DNA of 64,000 nt from Fusobacterium sp. FSA-380-WT-3A (GCF_012843705.1 NZ_JABAFQ010000001.1:310001-374000), one strand, 5' to 3'. Counted from the first letter of the stretch, positions 36,602 through 44,900 are shown. The notes: generated by a model from the sequence alone, not told the origin. Translations and numbers: made by a program.

Positions 36602-36610
36602 GAGGAAATT

Positions 36611-37108
36611 ATGATAAAAAAGATAATTTTTTCTATGATATTTTTTATTATGAGTTTTCTAAGTTTTTCATTAGAAACAGAATACAAAGTAATTTATAGT
36701 GATAATAATTTTGGAAAATTGGATATTAATAAAGTTACTCAAGAAGAGATGCTTAAAGCTGGTGTTGCTCCTAGTTATGTTTCTAAAATAATAAATTTTA
36801 GAGATATAAAAGGAGGAATAGAATCTATTGAGGAATTAGATAGAATTAATGGAATTGGTAAAAAAACTTGTGAAAAATTAGAAAAATATTTTTTTATCAA
36901 AGAAAATTATCAAATAAATCCTTTAGAGATAAATAAAGCAGATGAAACAACTCTTGTTTATTATGGATTTTCTAAAAAAGAAATAAAATCTATATTGAAA
37001 TACAGAGAAGAAAATAGAAGAATAGATGGAAATATTCAGTTAAAGAAACTTATTTCACAAAAAAATTATGAAAAATACAAAGATTTAATTAAATATGATA
37101 TATTTTAG
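36611..37108 (+). CDS. Secreted helix-hairpin-helix protein (ComEA-like)
   Basis: A 165-residue protein beginning with an N-terminal signal or anchor (IKKIIFSMIFFIMSFLSFSL). It has helix-hairpin-helix units: KLDINKVTQEEMLKAGVAPS, then ELDRINGIGKKTCEKLEKYF around residues 75-95, and a weaker second half starting LEINKADETTLVYYGFSKKE. This is the layout of ComEA, which binds incoming DNA outside the inner membrane, but it lacks the usual SLBB domain. Its position two genes after a PilT-type ATPase fits DNA uptake, which remains an inference. Confidence 0.75.
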   Translation: MIKKIIFSMIFFIMSFLSFSLETEYKVIYSDNNFGKLDINKVTQEEMLKAGVAPSYVSKIINFRDIKGGIESIEELDRINGIGKKTCEKLEKYFFIKENYQINPLEINKADETTLVYYGFSKKEIKSILKYREENRRIDGNIQLKKLISQKNYEKYKDLIKYDIF

Positions 37109-37117
37109 GAGGAAAAA

Positions 37118-38023
37118 TTGAAAAGTAGAATAATAAGAGGAGTTAGTAAAAATGCTAGATTTTTTGTTGTAAACTCTACAGATGTTGTTCAAAAAGCTTT
37201 GGATATTCACCACTGTAGTCCTACATCAATAGCAGCTTTTGGAAGACTTTTAACAGCTGGACTTATAATGGGAGCTTCTTTAAAAGGAGATGATTTATTA
37301 TCTCTTATAACTCATACAGATGGTCCTGTAAATAATATGGTTGTAACTGCAAATGCTAAAGGGCAAATAAAAGGTTACCTTTCAAATCCACAGAAAGATT
37401 TACCATTAAAAGCTATTACTGGGCAACCTGATATAGAAAATCTAATTGGAAAAGGAAGTCTTAGAGTTATAAAAGATATGGGATTAAAAGAACCTTATGT
37501 GGGACTTTCTGAAATTCAAAAGGGAGATATAAAATCAGATATGGAATATTACTATGAAACATCTGAGCAAACTCCAACTATAATGGAATTAGGAATAAAA
37601 TTATCAGAAGATAAAAAAACAGTTAAATTTGCTGGTGGATATATGATTCAATTATTTCCTGGAGCAGATAAAAAATTTATTGCTTCTATTATAGAAAAAA
37701 TGGATGCAATTAGAAGTGTTACAGAATTATTTGAAGGTGGAATGGACTTAGAAAGAATCGTAAAACTTCTATATGAAGATATGTCTGATGAAAAATTAGA
37801 AAGAGTTGTAGAAGATTATGAAATATTAGAGGAGAGAGAAGTTTCATATTACTGTGATTGTAATAAAGATAAATATTACAGAGGACTTATAACTTTAGGT
37901 AAAAAAGAAATTCTTTCATTATTAGAAGAGCTTGATGGAGTTATTGAAACTCAATGTCAATTCTGTGAAAAGAAATATCAATTTACTAAAGAAGATTTTA
38001 AAGATTTATTTGAAGATAAATAA
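37118..38023 (+). CDS. hslO: Redox-regulated chaperone Hsp33
   Basis: A 301-residue chaperone activated by oxidation. The C-terminal zinc-thiolate switch is complete: Cys-Asp-Cys in YYCDCNKDKY and Cys-x2-Cys in TQCQFCEKKY. The N-terminal part contains GRLLTAGLIMGASLKGDD, typical of Hsp33. The start is TTG at 37118 after AGGAGG; no ATG fits upstream. It ends the unit starting at hldD or uppP. Confidence 0.94.
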   Translation: MKSRIIRGVSKNARFFVVNSTDVVQKALDIHHCSPTSIAAFGRLLTAGLIMGASLKGDDLLSLITHTDGPVNNMVVTANAKGQIKGYLSNPQKDLPLKAITGQPDIENLIGKGSLRVIKDMGLKEPYVGLSEIQKGDIKSDMEYYYETSEQTPTIMELGIKLSEDKKTVKFAGGYMIQLFPGADKKFIASIIEKMDAIRSVTELFEGGMDLERIVKLLYEDMSDEKLERVVEDYEILEEREVSYYCDCNKDKYYRGLITLGKKEILSLLEELDGVIETQCQFCEKKYQFTKEDFKDLFEDK

Positions 38024-38026
38024 TAA

Positions 38027-38055
38027 TTGACATTATATAAAAAATATAGTATCAT
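38027..38055 (+). promoter_or_regulatory. Promoter of the FNT-transporter leader
   Basis: TTGACA (38027-38032), 17 bases, TATCAT (38050-38055). It starts immediately after the hslO stop codon and gives a leader of about 120 bases. Confidence 0.75.
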
Positions 38056-38062
38056 ACTAAAA

Positions 38063-38156
38063 TGAAAAAACATTGCTGAAAGACCCTTAAAATGAGCCTG
38101 TTGCAGTGCAAGGATAAATTAACCGTTTTGAGAGGTTTTTCTCAAACGGTTTTTTT
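38063..38156 (+). ncRNA. Candidate structured leader (riboswitch-like) with intrinsic terminator
   Basis: P1 pairs CATTGC (38071-38076) with GCAGTG (38103-38108), one G-U pair. In the 26-base loop CCTT (38085-38088) can pair with AAGG (38110-38113) right after P1, making an H-type pseudoknot. A strong terminator follows: AACCG and TTTGAGA (38121-38133) pair with TCTCAAA and CGGTT (38140-38151), one bulge, then T6. CCCTTAAAA in the loop can alternatively pair with TTTTGAGAGG of the terminator arm. The layout is that of a transcriptional riboswitch, but I match it to no known class (not ZTP, fluoride, THF, preQ1 or SAM consensus). Confidence 0.6.
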
Positions 38157-38180
38157 TATCAAGTTATTTTAGGAGGGATA

Positions 38181-38957
38181 ATGTACTCATTTTATAATCC
38201 AATAGAAGCTATTGAAGTTATTGGAAGAACTAATCTAAAAAGAGCTCAAGAGGAAAAAAACAAAATTTTACTAACAGGAATTTTAGGAGGAATGTTTATT
38301 TCTTTAGCTGGAATTGGACAACTTACTATATTACAAAATATTAATCCTCAAAATGAAACTATGATAAAGTTTTTAGGAGCAGCTATATTTCCTGTTGGTT
38401 TATTACTTTGTTTATTATTAGGAGGAACTTTATTTACAGGAAATTCACTAATAATTTTAAATCTGATTAACAAGGAAATTGGATTAAAAGAGGTTGTGAG
38501 AAATTTATCTATCACTTGGATAGGAAATTTTATAGGTGGTGGAGTTGTAGCTTCTATAAGTTATTTTGCTGGAATTTTTAAAACTTTGCCTATGCAAGCT
38601 GCGTCTATAAATATAGCAATGACTAAATTAAGTTTAAATACTTATGAATGTATATTAAGTGGTTTTTTATGTAATATATTAGTTATTGCTGGAATTTGGT
38701 TATCTACATCATCAAAAGATTCTAGTGGAAAAATTTATGGTTGTTGGTTTCCAATTATGTTATTTGTTATAAGTGGTTATCAACATGTTGTAGCAAATAT
38801 GTTTTTTATAACTATAGCAAAGTTAATTTCTCCAGAAAATATAAATTTTTTACAAGTTTTATTAAGTCACTTTCTACCTGTTACTGTAGGAAATTTTTTA
38901 TCAGGAGGAATTTTCTTCCCAATTGTTTTTCATTATTTATATGTTCATAGAAAATAA
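38181..38957 (+). CDS. Formate/nitrite transporter (FNT) family channel
   Basis: A 258-residue inner-membrane channel of the FocA/NirC/hydrosulfide-channel family with six to seven helices. Visible family positions are LLLGGTLFTGNSL, TWIGNFIGGGVVASI, CNILVIAGIWLS and the C-terminal VTVGNFLSGGIFFPIV. The P-loop region TGNS and the central histidine (SGYQHVVANMFF) agree with FNT pores. Formate is the likely substrate because PflB makes it, but hydrosulfide or nitrite cannot be excluded. AGGAGGG precedes ATG. It is preceded by a promoter, a structured leader and a terminator of its own. Confidence 0.88.
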   Translation: MYSFYNPIEAIEVIGRTNLKRAQEEKNKILLTGILGGMFISLAGIGQLTILQNINPQNETMIKFLGAAIFPVGLLLCLLLGGTLFTGNSLIILNLINKEIGLKEVVRNLSITWIGNFIGGGVVASISYFAGIFKTLPMQAASINIAMTKLSLNTYECILSGFLCNILVIAGIWLSTSSKDSSGKIYGCWFPIMLFVISGYQHVVANMFFITIAKLISPENINFLQVLLSHFLPVTVGNFLSGGIFFPIVFHYLYVHRK

Positions 38958-38974
38958 AAGGATAAGGGAAATTT

Positions 38975-40012
38975 ATGAGAAAAAAAGTCTTGAATATATT
39001 TTTGGTTTTTGGATTTATTTTTATACTAAATGGTTGTACTGTATTGGATAATTATTTAGGAAAGAAAAATATAAAAAGTGCTACTGAAATATATAATGAA
39101 GAGGGCATTACTTTAAAGGGAGTTGAAAAATTAGTTGATGGCTTAGAAAATGTACCACATTCTTTAGAGGGAACAACTCTTTTTAATGTACAATACTCAA
39201 AAATAATAGCTGATAAAAATAATGTTATGAAAAAATCTAATCTTTCTTTTGAAGATATTGAAAAATTAAAATTATATGTATTTTCAAATGAAGAGGCAAA
39301 AAAATTATCTCTAAAAAATAAAAGTATAATTTATGATAGCAAAGATTACAATAAAGATAAAAATATAGTTATAAAAAAAATTGAAAATTTTATACTTGCT
39401 GAAAAAACAGATTTTTATTCAAGAGATATGAAAATAAAAAAGATAGAAGAATATCAAAAATTTTTAGAGTATGTACCTAGTAATAAAATTTTTGAAAAAA
39501 AAGTTACTTTAGAAAAAGAGGTCACTATTGAAATAGGTCTTTTAACTGATAATTTTGGTTTTGATACTATTTCTAACATAGTTAGAGATGAGGTAAATAA
39601 AATCTCTAATAGAAATTTTAATTTATTACTAGATAAATATATTTATTTTAAGGGGGCCAGTAGATTTTATAACTCTCTAAACACAGATTATATAATTGAA
39701 ATGAGCATTACAAGAACAAATATATTCCCCTTCTCTATAACTACTGAAGAAAGAGATGGAAAAACAATAATTATAAAAGAAAATAGAATTTCTGTAGATG
39801 GATATTTTAATCTTTTTAAAGTTTCTGATAGAAAGCTATTAAATAGAAGACATTTTTCTTTTGACACTGATTATATAGTTCGGACTATAAAAGGAAATGG
39901 AAATGTAATTTTTGAAAATGAAAGACAAATTATAGAAGATGAAATAAGAAGAAAATTTGACCTATTTTTCTTAGATGATATACGAACTCTTGTAAGAACT
40001 ACAAAATTTTAA
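38975..40012 (+). CDS. Lipoprotein of unknown function
   Basis: A 345-residue lipoprotein: signal KKVLNIFLVFGFIFILNGCT with lipobox LNGC near residue 21. The middle is Lys- and Glu-rich and helical; the C-terminal half is more beta-like (ITRTNIFPFSITTEER, then KVSDRKLLNRRHFSFDTDY). No domain is recognised. It is 17 bases downstream of the FNT gene and so probably shares its leader-controlled transcript. Confidence 0.75.
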   Translation: MRKKVLNIFLVFGFIFILNGCTVLDNYLGKKNIKSATEIYNEEGITLKGVEKLVDGLENVPHSLEGTTLFNVQYSKIIADKNNVMKKSNLSFEDIEKLKLYVFSNEEAKKLSLKNKSIIYDSKDYNKDKNIVIKKIENFILAEKTDFYSRDMKIKKIEEYQKFLEYVPSNKIFEKKVTLEKEVTIEIGLLTDNFGFDTISNIVRDEVNKISNRNFNLLLDKYIYFKGASRFYNSLNTDYIIEMSITRTNIFPFSITTEERDGKTIIIKENRISVDGYFNLFKVSDRKLLNRRHFSFDTDYIVRTIKGNGNVIFENERQIIEDEIRRKFDLFFLDDIRTLVRTTKF

Positions 40013-40015
40013 AAT

Positions 40016-40042
40016 AAAAAAGGGAGATTACACTCCCTTTTT
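40016..40042. terminator. Bidirectional intrinsic terminator
   Basis: AAAAGGGAG (40018-40026), ATTACA, CTCCCTTTT (40033-40041), T-rich on both strands; it overlaps the stop codon of the TetR gene. Confidence 0.92.
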
Positions 40043-40594
40043 TTCTTTTAATTTAGAATATATCATTGTTCCTGCACCAGAAAGAAGTCTTTCTCTTATT
40101 TCTTCATCTGTAGGATTTATATATCCTGTAGCAATTAGAGTAGAATATCCATGAGCAAATATCCAACAATCCATTAAAAGGTCTTCTTTAAACTCTGTAG
40201 GTAATCCTTCAAATCTCTCATCTTTTTCTATTTCTTCTCTAGTAGCATTTCTAAATCTTCTTATTAAATCTGTAAAAGATTGCTCTCTTAAAAATATAGA
40301 TGTGAAAAGTTCTTTATTTTCTCTAGCAAATACACAAATTCCCATACCAATATTAAGATATGTAAATTCAGTAAATGGTTTTTTTATATATTCCATAAAT
40401 CTATTTTTAGCTACTGAAATTAACTCTTCTTTTAACTCATCAATAGAACCATAATTTGAATAGATAGGAGCTGGTGAAGCTTTTAATTCTTTTGCAAGAT
40501 TTCTAGCTGTAATGAAATCTAAACCATGTTTTTCAAACATCTCAAAAGCTTTATCAAATACAATCTCTTTTCTAAAAACAACTTTTTTTGGCAT
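40028..40594 (-). CDS. TetR-family transcription regulator
   Basis: A 188-residue repressor-type protein. The N-terminal helix-turn-helix is ITARNLAKELKASPAPIYSNYGSIDELKEEL, given here in pieces: ITARNLAKEL, then SPAPIYSNYG, then SIDELKEEL (about residues 28-58). The C-terminal ligand domain is helical and unassigned. A TTG at 40600 is in frame, but GGAGGG lies six bases before the ATG at 40594. It is downstream of the FadL-type porin gene on the same strand, so a role in fatty-acid or porin control is possible. Confidence 0.88.
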   Translation of the reverse strand: MPKKVVFRKEIVFDKAFEMFEKHGLDFITARNLAKELKASPAPIYSNYGSIDELKEELISVAKNRFMEYIKKPFTEFTYLNIGMGICVFARENKELFTSIFLREQSFTDLIRRFRNATREEIEKDERFEGLPTEFKEDLLMDCWIFAHGYSTLIATGYINPTDEEIRERLLSGAGTMIYSKLKEKKGV

Positions 40595-40705
40595 AGCCAA
40601 CCCTCCAAAAACTTATTACATGATTATTATAATACTACATTTTTATAAAAAAGTAAACAAATTTTTTTGCTTTTTTTAAGATAAAATTTTATTTAGTCAT
40701 TAAAA

Positions 40706-40728
40706 AGATGAGGTAATTAACCTCATCT
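40706..40728 (-). terminator. Intrinsic terminator of the FadL-type porin gene
   Basis: AGATGAGGT (40706-40714) pairs with ACCTCATCT (40720-40728), followed on the minus strand by a T run. Confidence 0.85.
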
Positions 40729-40746
40729 AAATAATTTTTTATAAAA

Positions 40747-41991
40747 TTAGAATTTTTTTACGAAGTTAAATCCTATACTTCTTATATCTTTTTCATATTT
40801 AATTCCATTAAATGTAGTAGAATCATAGAAGTAGTGGCTATAACCTATTGTCCATTCTGTATTTTCATCTTGTTTAATTTTAAATCCTGTTCCAAGCATT
40901 ATAGAACCTATTGAATATTCTGTAGCTGCATATGTAGTTTCTTTTGCTCCTGTATCAGCATAGTTAATTCCTGCTAACCAAGATACTTTATCATTTAATT
41001 TATATTCAGAACCTAAAGAAATTTCCCATCCATTGTCATAAGCATATCTTCCAGGATTAGTTCCAACTCTATCCATTTTTGCGTCTTTATTGAAATAGTA
41101 GTTTCCTCCAATAAATGCTGTCCAATCATCAGTTACTTTATATGAAGCTCCTAAAGCCATTAAAGCTGGTAAATCTCTTCTAGTTTTTAATCCATCAGCA
41201 TAAACAGGATAAATTCCTAATAATCCTCCTGAAATACTGTAATCTTCTCCTAAAACTAAAGTATCATCATTTATAGTTGCATCAGTTTTAAAATCTAATT
41301 TTACTCTACTATCATATCTAAAACCAATATTTAATCTATCATTAGCAGTATAGTTTAAACCTAATTGAACTCCTACACCAAAGGCTGTTCTTTCAGAATC
41401 TATTGATGCTTTTTTTCCAGCTCCTAATATAGGAAAATTAGTATTTGTAGTAGTATTTGCTTCTAAAGTTCTTAATCCATAAACTGCTCTTAATCCTAAT
41501 GACATTGATAATTTTTCATTTACATTCCAAGCTTTACCAATAGTTGTTTGAGCATATTGATTTGAACCTTTTATATTAGTTCCATCTAACATTCCATTCA
41601 TCCCTGCTGGTAAAGGAATACTATTTTTATATTCTAAAGAAGCTCCTCCAGCTACTGCACCAAAAGTCCAGAATAAAGCTCCATCATCAGTTTTTTTATA
41701 AACAGCAAAGTTAGGAATTGGAGATGATAAATCTGAATCAAATTCTTTTCCATTTTGAGTCATTGATTGGTCTCCAAAAGCATATTGAAGCCCACCAGTG
41801 AAATATGTTCCATTTTCTAATCTCATTAATCCTGCTGGGTTGAAGTTAACAGTTGTTCCATAGTTAATTGCTCCTTGTTGAGCTGGGTTTGCTCCATACT
41901 CAGCTGTATAATTTTGTACATGGTCTATTGAAGCACCAAAAGCTGTTGCACTAATTAATAAAGATGCTATAGTTAATTTTTTTAAAATCAT
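40747..41991 (-). CDS. Outer-membrane protein of the OmpP1/FadL family
   Basis: A 414-residue outer-membrane beta-barrel that, in FadL relatives, takes up long-chain fatty acids or other hydrophobic compounds. The signal peptide is MILKKLTIASLLISATAFGA; the mature N-terminus has NPAQQGAINYGTTVNFNPAG, the plug-domain hallmark (N-P-A-G). Alternating strands run to the C-terminal SIGFNFVKKF, ending in Phe as outer-membrane proteins do. The ORF is open further upstream, but GGAGG and the signal peptide fix the ATG at 41991. A TetR-type regulator gene follows. Confidence 0.9.
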   Translation of the reverse strand: MILKKLTIASLLISATAFGASIDHVQNYTAEYGANPAQQGAINYGTTVNFNPAGLMRLENGTYFTGGLQYAFGDQSMTQNGKEFDSDLSSPIPNFAVYKKTDDGALFWTFGAVAGGASLEYKNSIPLPAGMNGMLDGTNIKGSNQYAQTTIGKAWNVNEKLSMSLGLRAVYGLRTLEANTTTNTNFPILGAGKKASIDSERTAFGVGVQLGLNYTANDRLNIGFRYDSRVKLDFKTDATINDDTLVLGEDYSISGGLLGIYPVYADGLKTRRDLPALMALGASYKVTDDWTAFIGGNYYFNKDAKMDRVGTNPGRYAYDNGWEISLGSEYKLNDKVSWLAGINYADTGAKETTYAATEYSIGSIMLGTGFKIKQDENTEWTIGYSHYFYDSTTFNGIKYEKDIRSIGFNFVKKF

Positions 41992-42036
41992 TTCTATATT
42001 TCCTCCATAAAATAACATTCGTAATCGTACATATAT

Positions 42037-42066
42037 AATATAACATATGTTTCTATAAAAAATCAA
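42037..42066 (-). promoter_or_regulatory. Promoter and repeat upstream of the FadL-type gene
   Basis: On the minus strand TTGATT (42061-42066), 18 bases, TATATT (42037-42042). Just downstream, TACGATTACGA is a direct repeat of TACGA, a GC-richer patch (42018-42030) that might be an operator, perhaps for the nearby TetR protein. Confidence 0.5.
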
Positions 42067-42123
42067 GAAAAATTTTTTTAAATTCAAAAATATTTTTAAT
42101 TTTTTCTTATTATTAAATAAAAA

Positions 42124-42150
42124 AATATATCTAACAAAGTTAGATATATT
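42124..42150 (-). terminator. Intrinsic terminator of folA
   Basis: AATATATCTAAC (42124-42135) pairs with GTTAGATATATT (42139-42150), three-base loop; the folA stop codon lies inside the stem. Confidence 0.85.
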
Positions 42151-42664
42151 CCCTATAAATAAAATTATTAAATTTTTTTTCTAAAATTATTTTATAATCT
42201 TTAAAATTAATCTTTGGAAAATAGGTGTCTCCTAAAAAATCTCCATCAATATGAGAGATACAAAGTTTATGAAAATTTTTCTTTTGAATAAACTCATTAT
42301 ATATACTTCCACCACCGATTATATAAATGTCTTTATCATAATTATTTTTAAAATTAATTTTTTTATAAAATTCTAGTCCATCTTCAATATTAGAAAAAAC
42401 TATAATTTTATTTAATAAATCTTCAAATTTATAAATTTTATTTTCTTCTATTTTAAAATCTGAATTTAAACTTTTACTTATAACTATATTTACTCTATTA
42501 GGTAATGGTTTTCCTATACTCTCAAAGGTTTTTCTTCCCATAAGTAAAAAATTATCAGTAGTTTTTTCTTTAAAAAGTTTCAAATCTTCTGGAATATTCC
42601 AAGGAATTTTATTTCTGTTTCCAATAAGATAATTTTTATCTATTGCAACAATAATATTTATCAT
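42140..42664 (-). CDS. folA: Dihydrofolate reductase
   Basis: A 174-residue NADPH-dependent enzyme regenerating tetrahydrofolate. The N-terminus MINIIVAIDKNYLIGNRNKIPW, given as MINIIVAIDKN and LIGNRNKIPW, contains the substrate-site Trp and the acidic residue in IPEDLKLFK; LMGRKTFESIGKPLPNRVNIV and the NADPH-binding IIGGGSIYNEF follow. The chosen ATG at 42664 follows GGAGAATAAT; a TTG twelve bases upstream would add four residues. It begins one base after the trmL stop codon, so the two are coupled. Confidence 0.95.
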   Translation of the reverse strand: MINIIVAIDKNYLIGNRNKIPWNIPEDLKLFKEKTTDNFLLMGRKTFESIGKPLPNRVNIVISKSLNSDFKIEENKIYKFEDLLNKIIVFSNIEDGLEFYKKINFKNNYDKDIYIIGGGSIYNEFIQKKNFHKLCISHIDGDFLGDTYFPKINFKDYKIILEKKFNNFIYREYI

Positions 42665-42665
42665 A

Positions 42666-43124
42666 TTATTCTCCAAAATTAAAATCAGTTTGTCTTAAAG
42701 CTTCATATAATATAATTGCTGCTGAGTTTGAAAGATTTAAAGAACGTCCCATTTCTATCATAGGAATAGTTATACATTTATCAGGATTAGCTTCTAAAAT
42801 CTCTTTTGGTAATCCTCTTGACTCTGGTCCAAATATTATAAAATCATTTTCTTTAAACTTTACATCACAATATCTATTTTTACATTTTGTAGTTGCATAG
42901 TAGAAATTACCATCAGGATTTCCTTTTAAAAAATCCTCATAACTATCCCACTCTTTAATTTTTACTAAATGCCAATAATCAAGCCCTGCCCTTTTAACAT
43001 TTTTTTCATCTAAAGAAAATCCTAAAGGTTTTATAAGATGAAGAGTAGAGTTTGTAAGTACACAAGAACGTCCAATATTCCCTGTATTGTAAGGAATTTC
43101 TGGTTCATATAAAACTATATTCAT
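42666..43124 (-). CDS. trmL: tRNA (cytidine/uridine-34 2'-O)-methyltransferase TrmL
   Basis: A 152-residue SPOUT methyltransferase acting on the wobble ribose of tRNA-Leu in E. coli. MNIVLYEPEIPYNTGNIGRS is the TrmL start; the SAM knot has FGPESRGLP and IPMIEMGRSLNLSNSAAIILYE, in pieces IPMIEMGRS and LNLSNSAAI. Seventeen in-frame codons precede the start, but AGGAGG fixes the ATG at 43124. Its stop codon adjoins folA. Confidence 0.94.
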   Translation of the reverse strand: MNIVLYEPEIPYNTGNIGRSCVLTNSTLHLIKPLGFSLDEKNVKRAGLDYWHLVKIKEWDSYEDFLKGNPDGNFYYATTKCKNRYCDVKFKENDFIIFGPESRGLPKEILEANPDKCITIPMIEMGRSLNLSNSAAIILYEALRQTDFNFGE

Positions 43125-43240
43125 ATATCCTCCTAAAATTAATTGTTTTATTATTTTTACATTACATTTTATCATATTTTTTAAATAATATCATTAAATT
43201 TTCTAAATTTATACTAATAAATAATTTACAAAAAATAAAA

Positions 43241-43292
43241 AAGGTGCTGTATTTTATAGATTGTTAATAATAAATAAAATTTACAACACCTT
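43241..43292. terminator. GTTG-family hairpin between trmL and the NSS transporter
   Basis: AAGGTGCTGTA (43241-43251) pairs with TACAACACCTT (43282-43292), ten of eleven positions. It lies downstream of the NSS transporter gene and probably ends its transcript; its interior resembles that of the 26522 hairpin. Confidence 0.7.
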
Positions 43293-43310
43293 ATTATTAA
43301 AAATTAATTT

Positions 43311-44624
43311 TTATCCTATACTTCCAAATATCATACCAAGAATTAATACTAAAGCTGTTCCAGGTACAAATATATATTTTCCAATAGTTAAGACATATTT
43401 TCCTTTTTTAGAGTGAGCTCCTTTATCTATTTCAGCTATAATTTTTTGATTATCTATAAAGAAATAATAGAAGAATAAAACAATTAAAGCCCCTAAAGGA
43501 ATTAAAATTACAGACATAAAGTCAGCAAATTTTCCAAATAAATCCATATTTAAGTCAAGAGGAATTCCTATTAAAACTAAAATAGTTCCTACTATAACAC
43601 TTGCTTTTTTTCTTGAAACATTAAATTTATACATAAATGCTTCTACAGGTACTTCCAATTGATTTATAGCTGATGATACAGCAGCAAATATTACACTTAG
43701 GAAAAATATTCCAGCTAAAATTTTTCCTCCAGCTATTTGAGAGAAAATTGCTGGTACTGTGATAAATAATAGTCCTGGCCCAGCTCCTGGATTATGTCCC
43801 AAAGCAAAGGCAGCAGGAATAATTACAAATCCAGCTAGTAAAGCTGCTATAGTATCTAATACACAAGTATGAAATACTCCATTTGTAATATCCATATTAT
43901 CATCAACATAGCTTCCATAAACAAGTAAAGCTGAACCACTAAGTCCAACTGTAAAGAAAGATTGTCCTAAAGCCATAACCCAAGTCATTGGATTTGCTAG
44001 AGCTTCCCATTTTGGAGTAAGTAAATATTTTATACCTTCTGTTGCTCCTGGTAAAGTTATAGATTTTATCATAAGCCCTATAAATATAATAAACATTAAA
44101 GGCATTATGATTTTATTTAATTTTTCTATTCCTTTAACAACACCTAAAGAAATAACTCCAATACTTATTACACCAGCTAATATATGCCAAATAATTGAAT
44201 CAGGTGTCCCTACAAAGTTTCCAAAATATTCTGGATAATTAACACTATTCATATCAATAGTTATATAAGAATAAAAGTATTTTATTATCCATCCAAAAAC
44301 AATTACATAAAATGTAAAAATTCCTGAAACAGATATTATAGATATAAGTGGTAAATATTTAGCAAGAGGGAATTTTTTTTCTTGCATAAGTTCAGAAACT
44401 CCCATTACACCTTTTTTTATCATTCTTCCAAAAGAAATCTCTGATATAAGTCCAACATAAGCAAAGAAAGCCATAAATAAAAAGTATGGAATAAGGAAAG
44501 CTCCTCCACCAAAAGTACCTAGTTTCCAAGAGAACATCCAAATGTTTCCAAGCCCTACAGCTGCTCCTACACATGATAGAATGAATCCAAGTCGGTTACT
44601 AAATTTTTCTCTTTTCTCTTTCAT
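43311..44624 (-). CDS. Sodium-dependent transporter, NSS family, probably for tryptophan (TnaT-like)
   Basis: A 437-residue inner-membrane sodium:amino-acid symporter with about eleven to twelve helices. The NSS signature is RLGFILSCVGAAVGLGNIWMF in TM1 (seen as SCVGAAVGLGNIW), with GGGAFLIPY and the sodium-site helix 8 region. TnaT of Symbiobacterium, a tryptophan transporter, is in this family. The Trp specificity is inferred from the leader peptide with three tandem Trp codons and attenuator structures upstream. The ORF is open further, but GGAGGACAG places the start at 44624. Confidence 0.87.
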   Translation of the reverse strand: MKEKREKFSNRLGFILSCVGAAVGLGNIWMFSWKLGTFGGGAFLIPYFLFMAFFAYVGLISEISFGRMIKKGVMGVSELMQEKKFPLAKYLPLISIISVSGIFTFYVIVFGWIIKYFYSYITIDMNSVNYPEYFGNFVGTPDSIIWHILAGVISIGVISLGVVKGIEKLNKIIMPLMFIIFIGLMIKSITLPGATEGIKYLLTPKWEALANPMTWVMALGQSFFTVGLSGSALLVYGSYVDDNMDITNGVFHTCVLDTIAALLAGFVIIPAAFALGHNPGAGPGLLFITVPAIFSQIAGGKILAGIFFLSVIFAAVSSAINQLEVPVEAFMYKFNVSRKKASVIVGTILVLIGIPLDLNMDLFGKFADFMSVILIPLGALIVLFFYYFFIDNQKIIAEIDKGAHSKKGKYVLTIGKYIFVPGTALVLILGMIFGSIG

Positions 44625-44657
44625 TTTTCTGTCCTCCATTAAAATTAAAATTATATA

Positions 44658-44790
44658 TAAAAAAATGACTATCAAATGTATCTGATAGTCATTATTAATT
44701 ACTTTAAATATTACACACAGATACAAATTATTGAAATTTCCAAAACAAAATTAGTTTGTATCTGTTTTATCAAACAATTACAAACTTATC
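44658..44790 (-). promoter_or_regulatory. Tryptophan attenuator (competing RNA segments and terminator)
   Basis: Minus-strand RNA in order: segment 1 GTTTGTA (44785-44779), five bases after the leader-peptide stop; segment A ACAGATACAAAC (44765-44754); segment B TTTGTATCTGT (44727-44717); terminator ATGACTATCA / TGATAGTCAT (44692-44683 with 44674-44665) followed by T6. Pairings: 1 with A (7 bp), A with B (11 bp), B with CAGATACA of the terminator (44684-44677, 8 bp). A ribosome finishing the leader would cover segment 1, allowing A:B and termination; one stalled at the Trp codons would allow 1:A, free B and disrupt the terminator. Confidence 0.82.
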
Positions 44791-44862
44791 TTAGAAACTC
44801 CACCACCAAAATGTATCTACAGAGGAAATATTTTGTCTAGTATTTAAATTGTAAATTTTCAT
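44791..44862 (-). CDS. Trp-rich leader peptide of an attenuator
   Basis: A 23-codon ORF starting at ATG 44862, six bases after AAAAGGAGGG, and ending MKIYNLNTRQ...VDTFWWWSF with three successive TGG codons (44808-44800) and a TAA at 44793-44791. It has no other plausible role: it is not hydrophobic and is too short for a domain. Its place between a consensus promoter and competing hairpins with a terminator is that of TrpL-type leader peptides, in which ribosome stalling at Trp codons senses charged tRNA-Trp. Too short to appear in routine annotation. Confidence 0.88.
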   Translation of the reverse strand: MKIYNLNTRQNISSVDTFWWWSF

Positions 44863-44900
44863 AAATATCCCTCCTTTTAGTTTGTAATTTTATTTCTTGT

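Noticed and set aside
38062-38079. A five-codon ORF (MKKHC) in the FNT leader, considered as a leader peptide
   Set aside because: Its ATG falls at the expected transcript start with no ribosome site, and it has no run of a regulatory amino acid.
38063-38156. FNT leader as ZTP, fluoride or THF riboswitch
   Set aside because: Their conserved cores (for example GAUGG...CUCCUAC, or the ZTP CCGGG...CCGCC parts) are not present, although a covariance search is still needed.
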